NCBI GenBank assembly: GCA_037043015.1
Contig: CM073330.1
Span: 8,202,012 to 8,266,011 of the forward strand
DNA from: Bryum argenteum
Lineage: Eukaryota; Streptophyta; Bryopsida; Bryales; Bryaceae
DNA length: 64,000 nt
Reading direction: 5' to 3'
The notes beneath the pieces were generated by a model. The model was not told the origin of the DNA, did no database searches, and was given only the letters and a program-made list of their open reading frames with translations. Shown here one piece after another: positions 1 to 14,718 of this stretch. Position numbers and translations under genes: made by a program. The stretch's first letter is position 1. Each line of letters starts with the position of its first letter.

Positions 1-84
1 GTTTTGTCCGCGCTCTTTTTTCTTCTTGTTCTCATTGCCTTCACCTTGCTTGGATAAATGAATCATTTGCACGGTGGCCTCGCT

Positions 85-1055
85 TCAAACATAAAAATAA
101 ATATTCCTCTTGGCGACACCGTTGTTGTTCCTCCAAAGTCGACGTCTCCGAAGCTTACTTATTTGGACCGTAGGCATCCAATCCATCTCATCTCCATCCG
201 CCATACGCGATTTGATGTCGCGATCGGAGCCGCAGACGACCTTTCCGATATCGCAAGCAATCGCTTGAGAGCCGACCGCCAACAAAGCTTGGACAAACAT
301 ACCATAATCGATGTACGTCACAAGTCCAATCATCGCGCGTTGCATCTCTGAGTTGAGAGCACCGCGAAGATATCCTATCTTCACCATATCCGGAACCATG
401 GTAAGTTGACTCTCACCAAGCTCCTTCTCAAACTTGGGCAAGAATGTTGCGAATGACTCCCTACCCTCGCTTCATTGCTTGAAGCCGATTCAATGCCTAC
501 ACACACGATTCATTCGGGTCGATGTAAACGCTGTCAAGATGTTGAATAAAAGTCGCCGCATTGCAACCACGTTGATTTTGGTAGAAAGATACTACCATCA
601 TCTGCGCCTTCGCATCCATCCTCGAAAACATGTATGCGGCTTGATCTTGAGGTGTACCAAGATACTCCATCAATTCGAAGCTTGTTATCCGCTTCGACCT
701 TCCATATCGGGTAGCCCTTGCGACTCCCGTCAAACTTTGAAATATCGGCAATCGCTTGCGCAATGCGACGGCGCTTCTCCATATTGTTGCCGATCGATTG
801 CGGCATCATCTCGATGAAGACGGACCTCCTAAACTCGTGAATTGTCCAAATTACCGAGCCACCGCAAATCAAGTTGCAACCAATCGCTGATAGCCAACTT
901 CTCAACCACGAAGCTTGAAATTGTGTCGCAACCTCACGATCTCCTCGCTGATAGTCTTCCGCCGTAATTTCTCCTTGCGCTGCTGCTTCTGCTGCTTCAA
1001 AGATCTCATCATCGATCATCCGGGCGTTCTCCATCTCAAAAAGAACACCTCTCAA
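85..1055 (-). pseudogene. gag remnant of the chromovirus
   Basis: Frames at 534-1055, 497-763 and 85-441 each carry part of one Gag. The N-terminal part has MENARMIDDEI. The central part is the characteristic block FDGSRKGYPIWKVEADNKLR followed by YMFSRMDAKAQ. From memory, this block resembles Gag of fungal Ty3/gypsy elements. The frame changes at least twice. No clear CCHC zinc knuckle is seen. Confidence 0.75.
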
Positions 1056-1214
1056 TCGACTCTTCAGCTCGCAAAACCTTCAAAATACGTCCCGGTTCTC
1101 GTGGCTATCTTCAATCACTACCACGAGGGTGGATAAGTTCCTCAATCTAATCAATGTCCTACTTTTGTCGTTTGAAAAACAAGGGAGGATGAAGCCCTTC
1201 GTAAAAATCAAGAG

Positions 1215-1225
1215 AAGTCTTGGAT
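1215..1225 (-). other. Putative self-priming site of the partial chromovirus
   Basis: AAGTCTTGGAT on the plus strand, 3 bp outside the LTR, is the exact reverse complement of ATCCAAGACTT at 1280-1290 inside the LTR. The same arrangement occurs in the complete copy. See the finding on self-priming. Confidence 0.7.
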
Positions 1226-1228
1226 TAT

Positions 1229-1464
1229 GTAAGAGTCTAGTCACAAAAAACAAGCAAAAACTATAAAAGAAATATATTGATCCAAGACTTAGGTTTACAA
1301 TGAATAAGAGTCCCTTATATACTAATCTCTTGGCTCAATCTGCCGAGGCTATACTTTAGCTCTCTCTGCTGAGGCTATACTTTAGCTCTCTTCGCCAAGT
1401 TCTATTTATAAAATTAATAGCGAGTGAACATCCGAGCTTATCAACGAGGCCTTGGCCCATGACA
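1229..1464 (-). repeat. 5' LTR of the partial chromovirus
   Basis: 236 bp with TG..CA ends (TGTCATGGG at 1464 reading leftwards, TCTTACA ending at 1229). It holds two diverged copies of the 25-bp unit GCTGAGGCTATACTTTAGCT(CTCTC) that also varies in number between the LTRs of the 21.4 kb element. A TATATAA box lies about 30 bp before the predicted transcript start. Confidence 0.88.
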
Positions 1465-3180
1465 GTCCAAATAGTAATTATTTTTATTTATTTTTTTTAA
1501 TTTTTTTTTTTTACAATTTCTAGTAATTTCCAAATTGTTTCTTACAGTTAGTTTGTTTTTTTTTTTTTTTTTTTTTTTTTTTCAAAATTCACAAAGTGAT
1601 AGAGGCACCTACTTGCCGTTCAGATCTTTGATTGAATCAGATTTTACCTAATAAAATGCATGTTTTACTTGTATAGTTGTTTTTAGACCTTCTTCTAGAA
1701 AATAATTTGCATGAAAGTCTGAAAAGCAAAATGGATCTCTAAAATTTTGCATGAGCGTACTTAACTTAATTACCTACTTGGAAAAAAATAAGAGCATAAA
1801 GTTTGGAGTAACAATCATCAAGTTTCCCTTGACACCATTTAGACTATGTCTTTGAGGCAAAGCCCAAAAAAACTATTCAGTCAACTTTGAATGTTATGAT
1901 CTTACAGAGATCCAATGGTTAGAATTTTGTTAGTGCAGATAGTAAGGTTAAAGATCTTATGGTTGAAAATACAAAATATGTAAATTAAAGTGAATCATAC
2001 CTCAACTTGTACAACGTGGTGAAAAATCGCACTTTTTTGGTTTTGAAGGTCCAATACACGCATGGGCCTTTAGAGATTAATGCAAAATCTTGCTCTTTGG
2101 GAGTTCAGGTAGCCTAGAAGAAGAGTTTAAAAATATTATTCTTGCCTAAGATTTTTACTTGGTGCTCTCTATAGTGAAAGGTGTATGTGGTGAACTTTGC
2201 AAAGCCAAATTTCAAGTTTAGAACCTCCATCTAAAAATTTAAAGTTTTAAGTCGGGAATGCGCAACTTATAAAAGTAATTTTTTTTTTCAGATTTGTTCA
2301 TTACTGAGCCACTAACGCCAATTTCAAAGTGACCTAACTTAAAAACTTTACCAACTTTACAAGAGCAACACCAAAATATTTCAAAATTAATCTTCACAAT
2401 GTCTAAAGAAACTTGAGAGACAAAATTTGGATGTTATGATCTCTCAAATGGTAAACATCCAACGGTCAATTTCTTAAACTCTAATTAAAAATAATCTAAG
2501 TTGGAAGTTTAAAGTTCATACCTCTGGAAGTGTATAGTAGTAGAAAATTACACATTTCAACTTTCAAGCTCCTAAATACAAAGAGGTCAAAGCTTTAATC
2601 CCTAACTATCTTTGAAAGCCAAATAAGCTTTTTGTTGTTTCAGGTAGGTTTTATGGAGGTGTTAAAATCAATATTTCTCCCTTAGATTCCTATAGGGTAC
2701 TTCTTATACTAGAAGGTTTGTGTAAAGCAAATTGCAATGTTTTTTAAAAATTTTAAAGTTTTTAAAGTTTTTAAAAGCAAGATTTTAGTTTCACACCCTT
2801 TGCAGCAATAATGACTTTTATTTTTTTAGGTTTCCTAGAATTTTATTCTGTAGAATGTTTATAACCATATTTTTACCTAAGTATATCTCCATGTAACTCA
2901 AGTCAAAGCTTTCACAAAAGGGCATCCTTCAAGATTCACTAAAGTAAGTTTCGAAGTTTAAAAAAATAAACTTTGGATATTATGATCTTGCAAGGATGAA
3001 CATCTAACAAACAACTCTTGGTTGAGTAACCAATAATTAACTTATTTATAAGATTTTACTCTTGAAAATCTTTATTTTTTTAAAAAAATTTGGTTCATAC
3101 TTTGTGGAGTGCATAGAGTTGGAAAAATTGCAATTTTGAGGTTTCAAGCTCCAAAAACAGAAGAAAATTTAGGGGGTTTA
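1465..3180. repeat. Dispersed AT-rich repeat, diverged copy
   Basis: No gene is seen. There is a poly-T run at about 1553-1583. Segments such as 1710-1960 match 33490-33700 and the reverse complement of 51930-52150 by eye (shared phrases ATCATCAAGTT, CACCATTTAGACTATG, and ATGATCT..ACA..ATCCAA.GGTT). It is therefore a degenerate relative of the repeat family defined at 32931-33867 and 51779-52725. Ends are not clear in this copy. Confidence 0.55.
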
Positions 3181-3229
3181 ACAAACTATCTTAGAACATT
3201 GAAAGAAAATACTTCAAATTGACTAATTT

Positions 3230-4720
3230 GAATTATTATATGACAATGCTTGAAGTACGCCGTTTTAGAAAACTCAAAGACAGTGCTTTGAGTTTGGAAA
3301 CATTGAACAACAATGCTCCAAGCCTGCCGTCTTGAACGACAATGCTTCAAGTCTCCTTTCAAACATTGAAAAACAATGCTTCATGCCAGAAGTCTTAAAG
3401 CATAATAACCCAATACTTCAAGCCAACCAGTTTCAAATAGTATAGAGAAATGTTAAATTAAGACGTACATATACAATAATTAAAGGTCTTTGCTTTAGGA
3501 GGACCTCCTTCAAACATTAATGAACAGTGCTACAATCATGTAGTCTTAGAGCAAGGTAGGATATAATTGCTTTAAGCTGTTTGTTTTCAAACACTAAGGA
3601 CCATCTTAAGATGAAATATTGTATGCCAATGCTTTGAGGTGGCCTTCAAATATGGAGGTGCAAAGTTGGAAAACACTCTCTTGAAACATTAATAGGGAAT
3701 GCTTCAAGCTAGCTACTTCCAAGATCGAAGGGCAATGCCTTAAGCGGTTACACTTAAAATGTTGTAGGGCTATGCTCTTAACCGACCATCTTAAAGCACT
3801 AGTGGGGCCCGTGCCGTTGAGCACGTTCAACATGGATTGCCTAAAGCTATAAAACATTCATAAACTTCAAATAAGTCAAAATATTTAATATCCCTTCAAG
3901 TCTCCATGACGGATTCCAGCACGGAACCGTCGTGTGAGACAAAGCCTCCTGTATTGTAATAGAGATTGGAAGGCAATACTTTAAGCCAACTGTGTTGAAA
4001 CATTGAAAGACAATGCTTTAAGTGGATCGTCTTCAAGCATTAAAATGTAATGCTTCCAGGTCGTTTTGAAATAGTAAAGGCCTGAAGGGCAATGTTGAAA
4101 GCTAGCCGTTTATGAACATTAAAAGTTTAAGCTTTAAAATAACCTTCTTAGAATATTGAAGGGTAATAATTCAAGTGGATCATTTAAAAAATTCAAGGGT
4201 AGTGCTACAAGTGGGCCGTTTTTGAAAATTGATGGGCAACACTTCAAGGTCACCCTTTTGAAGTATTATATGGCAAAGAACTGGCCGTTTTAAAATGGTG
4301 AAGGGCAATGTTAGAAGCCAACCATCTTGAAATATTAAAGGGCAATTTTCTAAACCGACCATTTGAATTTATTGTAGGTAATGTTTTAAGGTGACATTTG
4401 GAAACACTCCATAACAATGCTTCAAGTTGGACATCGATGGAGAGTGTTTTAAGCCATCCGTCTTTAACCACTAAAGAGCAATTTTAATATTGAGTCGTCT
4501 TGAAACATTGATGGCCTCTATTTTAAATCATTGAATACATTAAAAACCTCTTAATGCTTCAAATCAACATACTTGAACCTTTTTTGAGTAATGTTAATTG
4601 TCAACTTTCTTAAAACCTTCAAAAGTAGTGGTTTAGGCCGCCTATCTCTAAACATTGATGAGGTTTGCTTTAAGCCGACCATCTTCAACCACTAAAGGTC
4701 AATCATTGCGATGATAACAT
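3230..4720. repeat. Old, degenerate tandem repeat array
   Basis: About 1.5 kb of imperfect units of roughly 40-50 bp built around AACATTGAAGGGCAATGCTT and CAAGCCGACCGTCTTGA. At least 25 recognisable but diverged units occur (for example at 3305, 3366, 3975, 4080, 4220, 4300 and 4640). Short open frames here (3606-3857, 4180-4471 minus) are by-products of the repeat. No gene. Confidence 0.7.
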
Positions 4721-5400
4721 GTGCCATTTACTTGTGTACACTCGCCAACAAATAGATAAAAATGTTCTTTCACATTGTTTTGGTATTTTATGTACTAATA
4801 TGATTTTTTTTTATTTTTTTATTTTCTTTAGAATGGTGAGTATAGTCTAACCTATACCCGAATACTATATTTTATATACACATAGGGTACATGCAATAAT
4901 GTAGTATGGTGCAAAGATCTAGAAAAATGTGGTTCACTATTTGCTTGCGCTTAAGCAATCGCTTGCCTAAGGCTGTGTCGAGCCTAGGTTAGGAAGAGTA
5001 TGGATTACCCGGGATGGTTGAGGTGGTTGGAACACATTGCCAAAAACTTTAGCCAAACTACCTGCTAACGATAGGCATAAGTACGTCTCCTCAAATCCTA
5101 TTTGCACCATTATTGTTTTTGTGCATACTTTCAGATAAGCCATTTTCTCAAGGAAAATTGCCTACTCATGGGACAGATATAATGAGACGTTTGCAAAAAA
5201 AGATAACAAGTATTATTGTTATTAAAAAAAAATTGTAAAAATGTACGTTCAAATCTTAACAAAATCATCAAATTAAAACTTTCGGCATTCTCTTTTATGC
5301 AAATCGCCCCCACATACTGTCAAACCGAAATAACTTATCTCTTTCTTTTTGCAGCCGAAAGACTCAACGTAGCCGATTTCTCTCCAAAGTTTCTCCACAT
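4721..5400. other. AT-rich intergenic DNA, nothing recognised
   Basis: I see no coding potential, RNA gene or element boundary. Poly-T/A runs occur at 4806-4830 and 5223-5231. Confidence 0.5.
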
Positions 5401-6720
5401 GGTCAGAGGATGAGGCGAAACGAAGCAGCAAGGAGACTGGTGACGCACGATGACGCGCCCGGTTGGTAGCTTGGTATCATTCGCACGCGAGAAGGCCCGA
5501 GGCCCAAAAAAGAGTCAATTAAACCCTGCGCGCGCTTTACCGCTCCGTCATCGTCACTCACGCCTCCCTTGCCGTACCTCACCTCCCAGCACTCACTACC
5601 TTCTCCTCGTACATGCTGCAATCCAAGCCTTTGCATTCTCTCCTCCATCCGAGCAAAAAAAATCTATCCCGCCAGCTACAATTGATCTCCATTGATTCCA
5701 CTCGCAGCTAGCTCCCAATCATGAGTTAGAACCTTTCGAATGGTTAGGACTAGACAACCACCACGCCAGTAATTAAATTATCAACCTCGCAAGGTAACCG
5801 TGTCTCCCAATCGTGCGAGCTCATTCCTGTCGGACCTCATATATGTTGCTGTCGATCATGTCATGGGTACGCAGAATCTTTGGAACACTGTGTCGATTGC
5901 GGTAGTTGAGTGGCTGGTTGAAACTGTCCCTTGTACAGGCTGGACATCATCAGAGTGCAGTCACACGGAAATGATATTTGTACCCGTCACTACTGATCAG
6001 TACCAGAAGCACCGCAGCCCGAAGATACAATCCCTGAATGCCCCTGCATGATTACGATCGAAACTCTAGTGCATCAGGCTGATTTGTACATTTTTATGTG
6101 CTTGAGTTGGTGATCACTCCTGCTATGCCGTGGTTGAGAGCCACTTGGTGTAATTCTGCATTGTCAAGTATCTGCTGCTTGGTTACTAGTAAGAGATGAT
6201 TAATTGTTGTGCGATTCTTTGATGCAGACTCTCTCTCTCTTGTTAGCAGACTGCCGTTGTCGAAGCCATCAAATTTCAGACTCAGAGATATCAAGTTTAA
6301 TACACCTTGTTGCAATAGGAAGTCCATTGACAACGCAGGCAGGGGTACATGAGCAGTGCTCGTTGCAATCTTTGTTTATTGTTTGCTTTGTGGAGGTTGG
6401 GCTGTGTATTTCCAGGGAGCAGCATTCTCAGCGTGGTTCAACACGATCTTGCTTGATAGTCGTGCTGCTGCCCAACGCATTTGTATCCGAGCTGCCCGCT
6501 CAAATGGTCAAGGGTTAAGAACGTGGATAGAGTGACTCTCAGCGAAGTTCGGCCTTGTATGCAACTTCCGGAAGTCGAGGAGCAGCTGAGCCCTAATATC
6601 GAAAGCTTCAAAACGCCCACTGTATCAGACGTCAAAATCAGGCGTTTAAGTAGGTTGGCAAGGGAATGAAAACGCATCAGTTCAAGCAACTATGATCTGA
6701 ACTCGCAAGCCATTTAAAGT
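5400..6720. other. GC-richer segment, possible transcribed region of unknown nature
   Basis: Base composition rises sharply against the flanks from about 5400. The stretch 5440-5700 is rich in CpG and looks like a promoter or 5' leader. The open frames (5450-5695, 5800-6051, 6204-6518) are short, overlap in several frames and show no recognisable domain. A CT microsatellite lies at 6230-6242. It could be a non-coding transcript or the upstream region of a lost gene. Confidence 0.3.
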
Positions 6721-7193
6721 TTATCAGCAAAGTAACGAAAGTCACATAATTAAGACTTCCCTCGCCCCAAGAGTTGACCTCTCATCTAGTCACAGACGTT
6801 ATAAGACAAAAGAAGGAAAACTGCTTCTTGGGATGAGGATTCTGCGCCTTGCGTGCCGCTTTCGTTTCATCAGAGTGAAAGGCAGTGCACGTAGCGAGAC
6901 TGAAAGGGAGTACAAAAGAAAGAAAAGTTGCTGAAAAGGAAGATCATGAAACAATTGAATTCTGATATGTAAGAGATATATTATTTGTATTCACGTTAAG
7001 AGTAAGTCATGGAAGAGTAAGGAGTCCAATCGTTCACTGATAGGGTTCTCCCGTCAGTTTAATATACAACCCTGGCTTGTTTGTCAGGGACTTCTACTCA
7101 AGACGAGTTCACAGCAGTTGTAGAAGAGCCCGATGTATTCAGTTCATATGATCTTATATCAGTATAGTTCTTACGAAACATGCTCAATGATGA

Positions 7194-9336
<2,143 letters not shown>

Positions 9337-10320
9337 CGAAGTCCGTCGTCCACTTCGAGTTCGTACAAACGATCAAGTACGAACTGAGAAGGAGATGAGT
9401 ATCAGTAATCGATCGATAGTCCAGTGCGGGGTACTCACTTCAATTATGGAATACGATAGACCTCGGTCCGCTAGATCGTACAGCACTGTATGCTTTCACG
9501 CACTCGACTTTCGATTGCCAGAATCTTTTCGTGTACGTGGTTGCTGATTCTAAGCTTGCTAATCTTCAGCTAGCAAGAGTTTCTGCATCCAATCATCGCA
9601 AAGCAGAGTCAGTATCATCAACTCCTGCAATGAATTCTAGCATGTTTCGTAAACTAACCATCCACGACTGTATTCATTCAGTCACTGCATCACCACTAGC
9701 GAACCGACCAGAAACGTGCTCTGCCATGAATGGTACGTACTAATGATATGTTAGAGGCGCGGCATCCAGGGACCGAGATACATGAATGCAAGAATCTTGA
9801 CAGAGCTGAGTGTGTTAGTATCGGTTGTGGCTGATGTCCGCTTTATAAGTGGATATGGTCAGAGCAGCCAGCGACTGTAGAGGACGCAGTCGTCGAGGGA
9901 GCTAGCGAGCGCCGAAATCCAACTACCCGTGACAGGATCGTGAGAAGCTTACGTACGAGTAAAAGGACACAGTTAACTTGCCATATATCGATTCTGCAGT
10001 TCCGTTCCTGGGTGGTTGGCCCCAGGCATGCTAGTCCATCGGAAGCTTCCAACTCATGGGAATGAGTGAAAACTAGCCAGTATCTAGCTAAATCTGTTGG
10101 CGGATCTGCTCCAGGGATAGTGAGCGCTAGGACGGCATCGAAGCGGACCCAGCTAGCTCCGATTTTGCAACTGGAAACCGAGGAAAAGAATGTGAAAAAT
10201 GAGCTCGAATTGATTTATTGTAGCGATGGATTGCGGCATGCTTTAGAGGATGATGGTGACGAGGAGGAAGGTAGCCCAACGGATCGAGCCAGAGCGCGAG
10301 AAGCGTGAGAAAAGATTTTT
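9337..10320 (-). promoter_or_regulatory. Upstream region of the OPR gene
   Basis: GC content is higher than in the flanks, and AT-rich DNA resumes after about 10.35 kb. It contains no convincing frame. The short frames at 9272-9547 and 10066-10308 have no domain. It most likely holds the promoter and leader of OPR. Confidence 0.4.
9842..9847 (-). promoter_or_regulatory. Possible TATA box of the OPR gene
   Basis: TATAAA on the minus strand, in ACTTATAAAGC, lies about 500 bp upstream of the OPR start codon. If used, the 5' leader would be long or contain an intron. This is position and motif only. Confidence 0.3.
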
Positions 10321-12828
10321 AGGGCTTTGGGATCTCCCATGTATGCGCGCTCGTCACCTTTGCGTCACTTCCGTTTTCACTTTCGGTCTCTTTTGAGAAC
10401 TTTAATACAATGTACAATCTCCACTTGAGATATCCGTCCATATAGGACATAACACCATATTCGCTTAATTGGGACTATTCCTTAAATTTGGGACTAAATT
10501 TATATTGAAATTCACAGTAAAAGAGTTATAAAATTGCTAGTTGTTGCGAACTCTCACCCTGTAAAATGCGACATTGTCAATACTTATCTACTTACTATTA
10601 TGATTCGGAAATTTAAACTGTAAACCATAAAACAAAAACAAAGACGATGTGCGTTCGCGCTTGTAATTCCACCACTGGGCTTTTTGCAGGTAGGGTAAAC
10701 ATTTGCAACGCGCGGTACCTCCCTCCCTTTAGACAATTTCAGGCATGATTGACATGGGGCCAATAAACGTTCTCCCAAAAACTGCTCTTGCAATTGGGCA
10801 CCCTTACAACGGAAATAACTTAAAAGGCGACATTTGTTACGCTGAGACGATTTGAAGTCTCATATTTGATTCGGGGATAAAGAAAAACGGTTCAACATGT
10901 TCAATATTGAATCATTTTTATAATTTTAGGCTTTTACCTATTAATATACATGAATACCTCTTGTGCCCAGAAGTTGCATTTAAGTTTTATCCCCAGCCCG
11001 GGGATAAATTCACCAGACCTAAAGTATGCTCAAAGTCTCAAAGTACACATAGTCTCAATGTAACGAATATGACCATTCAAAAAGTGTACAAAAACTAGTC
11101 TACTCTTTGCAATGACATTGCAGATGATGAAGTTGATGATACAGTGATTGGTGCAATAAAATTTAATGTAAAAGTTCAAGGTACTTCCACATGAGCTTGA
11201 AGGTTACCGTGGGCTGATGTCATATTTCCATCTCACCAACACGTTTTGTAGTACACTTCCTATCCTCTTTATTCCAGGTGTATTGTTCTACCAGAATGTG
11301 TTTCAGAAGATTGAGTTCATGTATCAAGTTGCACTAAAACATGAGGTCTGATTCTTTTAGTTCCGTATAAATACTTGATCTAGAAAGATGTCTACTCTAC
11401 AAAGGTAGAGGAGCCAATTTAAGGAATATGTAACTAATTATGGACTAATTAGAAAATAGTATCAACGCACTGCTTGAGTCTCAGCTTCTACGTAAGAGGC
11501 TAGTGGTTGATACTATTTTCCTGCCATATTCTCAGAAATAGCCCCAAGCCATGCGTACTGTCAAACGAGTCCATTGGGGTTTGAACGCGGACCAGCACGA
11601 CTACAAACGTGGTGACGACGTACCCACCAATATCACATTCATACACCCATTGAACAAACCGCACCACAAATGGATATTGTATCTTGGTTTGTATAGTTTA
11701 GTTACAGTTCCGTGGAGTTTTAGTGTCTATCCAAAAGGGATGAGTAGTTTTTTTTCTTATACATCTTTGTCTTGTGGCCATTGAGGTAAATAAATTACGA
11801 ACAGATGTAGAAGAGCCGATCTTCGATTTGGAGACTGGAGTTCTTATCCATTGATATATCTGCAGACTTTTGAAATCGATATCATCTTGGTTCACATGGA
11901 GTTTAAGTATTACTATTGTATTGGTTGGCAACATATAGTCATAGTATACGAACTCAAGACTTTCAATCAATTTCAAGTAAAAAGATTTATACAATTCATA
12001 GTTTCCGTAATTGTACATTTCTATGTGAATTTACTTCGTATTGGGAGATTCTCACTGTCATAGATTTTTTCACTGAATCTTTGTGAGCTGTAGATTTTGT
12101 GGAGTCTTAGTATGATACAAATTCGTATTTTTCAATTTCGTATTAATAGGCCTTTCTTCTCAACTATTATTTTAAGTTTATGATACACCAGCACTATATA
12201 GTACAGTCTACCCTCTATTGTTAACTTTGATCTACTCGAGAGGTAACATAATTATATAGAGGTTATCAGTTTATTAATATTTATAAATTCATGCGTTTGT
12301 GAAGAGTCCATGTGAGAATACCATTGAAAGAGAATGTAGTTTTGTAGGATGTCTTTCTTTGTTAACATTTAGAGTCAAATTTACAAAGAAGGGAGTCAGG
12401 ACTCTTTCATTGTTAACATTCATAATGTGCAATATGTGGGGAGTAGAAGAAATTTAACGTTTACAAACAGTTTATATGGTACTTGTGAAGAAACTTATAA
12501 TTATAATATTGGACAAAATCATAACAGAAGTGTTGTTAATTACTGTAACCTGGAGACTAGTGGTCAACACTGAAAGTGACTGATTACACTGTAATATCTT
12601 TGGCAACTCTCATGAGAGTAGTATTTGCTTTTGGTTCCCATTGCAATCACTGAGAAAATGCGTAATATACATATCTCTGAAATAGAATAGGCCAACTATA
12701 CCTGTCTTTTGTAACAATTCTTATGTTGTAATTGTTTGTCAAATGATGATGGTTCAATCATTATGACTTAGAGCGAGTATTATTACAAGGATGTGGGCTT
12801 GGCAAAGGCCGAGTATACTGAAGTTCTT
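10321..12828. other. AT-rich intergenic DNA
   Basis: No gene recognised. The segment 10448-10500 (CACCATATTCGCTTAATTGG, then ACTATTCCTTAAATTTGGGA) recurs inverted at 44099-44150, so both are parts of an undefined dispersed repeat. Short frames at 11551-11784 and 11851-12063 look random. Confidence 0.5.
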
Positions 12829-13198
12829 GCACCTTAGTATAGAACTGTAGATGTATTGTACTAGATTTAATAATATATACAGATTACATGAAATTTATCT
12901 TCACTTTAGTGTAAGAAATTAATATACACTGAGGTGATGTAGTACTGTAGTATTTGGCATGTATGATGTCAAAGAATGTTCTATAACTTCTTATTTAAAT
13001 CAACTCCCAAAGGGATACATTATACAGCACAATGCCGGATGATCTACATGTATACTTGTATTGTAATGCACTACCCCAATCTTGAGACGAATGGATCTAT
13101 AATTTCTTACACTAAACTGGAGACGATAAATTTCATGTAATTTGTATATATTATTAAATCTAGTACAATACATCTACAGTTCTGTACTAAGGGAGTGC
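12829..13198. mobile_element. Foldback MITE of about 370 bp
   Basis: Two long inverted arms, 12829-12920 and 13101-13198, match with only a few differences. Both arms read CTTAGTAYAGAACTGTAGAT, then a TTGTACTAGATTTAATAATA segment, ending near GTGTAAGAAATT. The centre of about 180 bp has no coding capacity. No clear target-site duplication is seen, so the superfamily is not assigned. Confidence 0.72.
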
Positions 13199-13601
13199 GC
13201 AATATTCTGATTTATTGATTCTACAACTTATTAGTACATTTACTTTAAATTCTGTATTGTGGGAGTCGCTAAGAATGTCCACGGCTCTTCATGGTTGACT
13301 CCTGCATGTACGATGATTGACAAGCATGTACGGCTCTATGACGATGACTCCATGTCTGAGATATATCTAATGACCTTGCGCTTGCGACGTTTATGCATTA
13401 CCCAAACGTCAGGACTGGGTTTTACACGCTGCATATATGCAATCCACAGTCATGCAATGGATGTCAAACACCAGTGTTATGTTTTTGTCACCATATCACA
13501 TCATAAACCCCATCAACTTTGTACACAGTAATTACAAAAGTAGACTGCAGTGGTGAAGACTAATAAAGAGTTAACTACTAACAGTTTTTTTTCTACTTTA
13601 C

Positions 13602-14505
13602 CTTGCGATGATGGTACCGTTCATCGTCATCACCTCTATAGCCCTGAGCATTGCAAATAATATAATAAATATTAGTGTCCACTACATATTCCATATTTCC
13701 CTTTCACGGAAATGTTTGGTTCATGTGACCCATTGCGTGGTCTTGTCTGTCTTCAAAATTATTCCCCAGTATTCTTCAACAAAAACCCAAACAAAATAAA
13801 AAATGTTTTCTCGGGTAAAGTCCGGTACTATAAAGTGACTAGCCTCTATTCACACATGCTATAAATAGCTCCTATGCTATAAAAGGCTATGGGTATACGC
13901 GGTCTTCATAGTGCTGAGGCCTGTCCACAGCTTCAACTCGATGCGTCTTATGAAGTTTTTCATTTTCTCTGTAGGCAGACCCCACCCTTTCATTTAATGT
14001 GGGCAACATGACTCAAAAGAAAACGTGTGGTTAAGGCGAGTAAATGAGGGATATGGTAATGGAACTAACCTCAGGGACATTCTCTGCATTCGACGAGTCA
14101 TCTCGTCCCCGTAGTATGGATTCCTGTCATTCCACAGTTGTTTTGTAAGTTACATTGCTGCAATGAGGATATAAAGAAAATTTCACATGTCACAAAACCC
14201 AACGCACCTGGGTACATGGAATAACCTCTTCTGCAGCTGGTCGAATTCTGGGTGGGCATACCTCGGACCCCGACAACTCTGGTGCCGATGCAATGGAGGT
14301 GGTGGCTTGGCCCGGAAGTGGAGTAGACGGGGTGTCAGTATACTCTCCCCTACTGATGACGTGACTCAACCCAGCACTCCTGATAGTTTTCTCCGCTTCC
14401 TCGAGCTCCTTCTGTTTCAACTCAAGCTCCCGCATCAGTTTCCTATTCTGCATCTCAAGCTCACGGCTTTTCAGGCGGTTAGCTCTGTTCACGGTGTCGT
14501 ATTGG
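13602..14505 (-). CDS. Possible small multi-exon gene encoding a coiled-coil protein
   Basis: Three exon-like segments join in phase 0 with GT-AG sites: 14218 to about 14505, 14070-14123 and 13602-13643. The first encodes a charged heptad-like stretch (RELEMQNRKLMRELELKQKE and onward) followed by a Ser/Thr/Pro-rich part. The next two are acidic and short (ending RGDDDERYHHRK). No start, stop or known domain was found, and the upstream acceptor near 14505 is weak. It may be part of a transposon-associated or regulatory protein. The strongest evidence is the coiled coil and three consistent splice junctions. Confidence 0.33.
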
Positions 14506-14718
14506 AATTGCTTTCAACGTGTACACCTTTAGTGTACAGTAGATTTTATCGTAATGTTAGTTAATAAAACAAAACCACTTATATCATGATTAGAATCACG
14601 GTGGTTTGGGTTTAACACTTTTGGTGCTAAACTCTTGTCACATGTATAGCTCAGGGGTAGGTAGGCCGATGGTTGGGTTTCCTGCTTCACTAGCGTGCCA
14701 AGCCGCGGCCGCCCGATG

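Larger units (their letters stand above)
1..1464 (-). mobile_element. Partial LTR retrotransposon (chromovirus), 5' end only
   Basis: This is a left-truncated copy of the same family as the complete element at 21424-26915, in the opposite orientation. It has a 5' LTR at 1229-1464 and gag remnants from 1055 down to about 85, and it runs off the window edge. LTR ends, primer-site sequence and gag peptide all match the complete element by eye. The frame is broken in gag (pieces end near 534 and 497, and the frame changes before 441), so this copy is also defective. Its integration duplicate cannot be checked because the 3' end lies outside the window. Confidence 0.9.

Noticed and set aside
5450-6051. 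Protein gene in the GC-richer segment at 5.4-6.7 kb
   Set aside because: Only short overlapping frames in several frames, none with a recognisable domain or convincing splice structure; kept only as a possible transcript.
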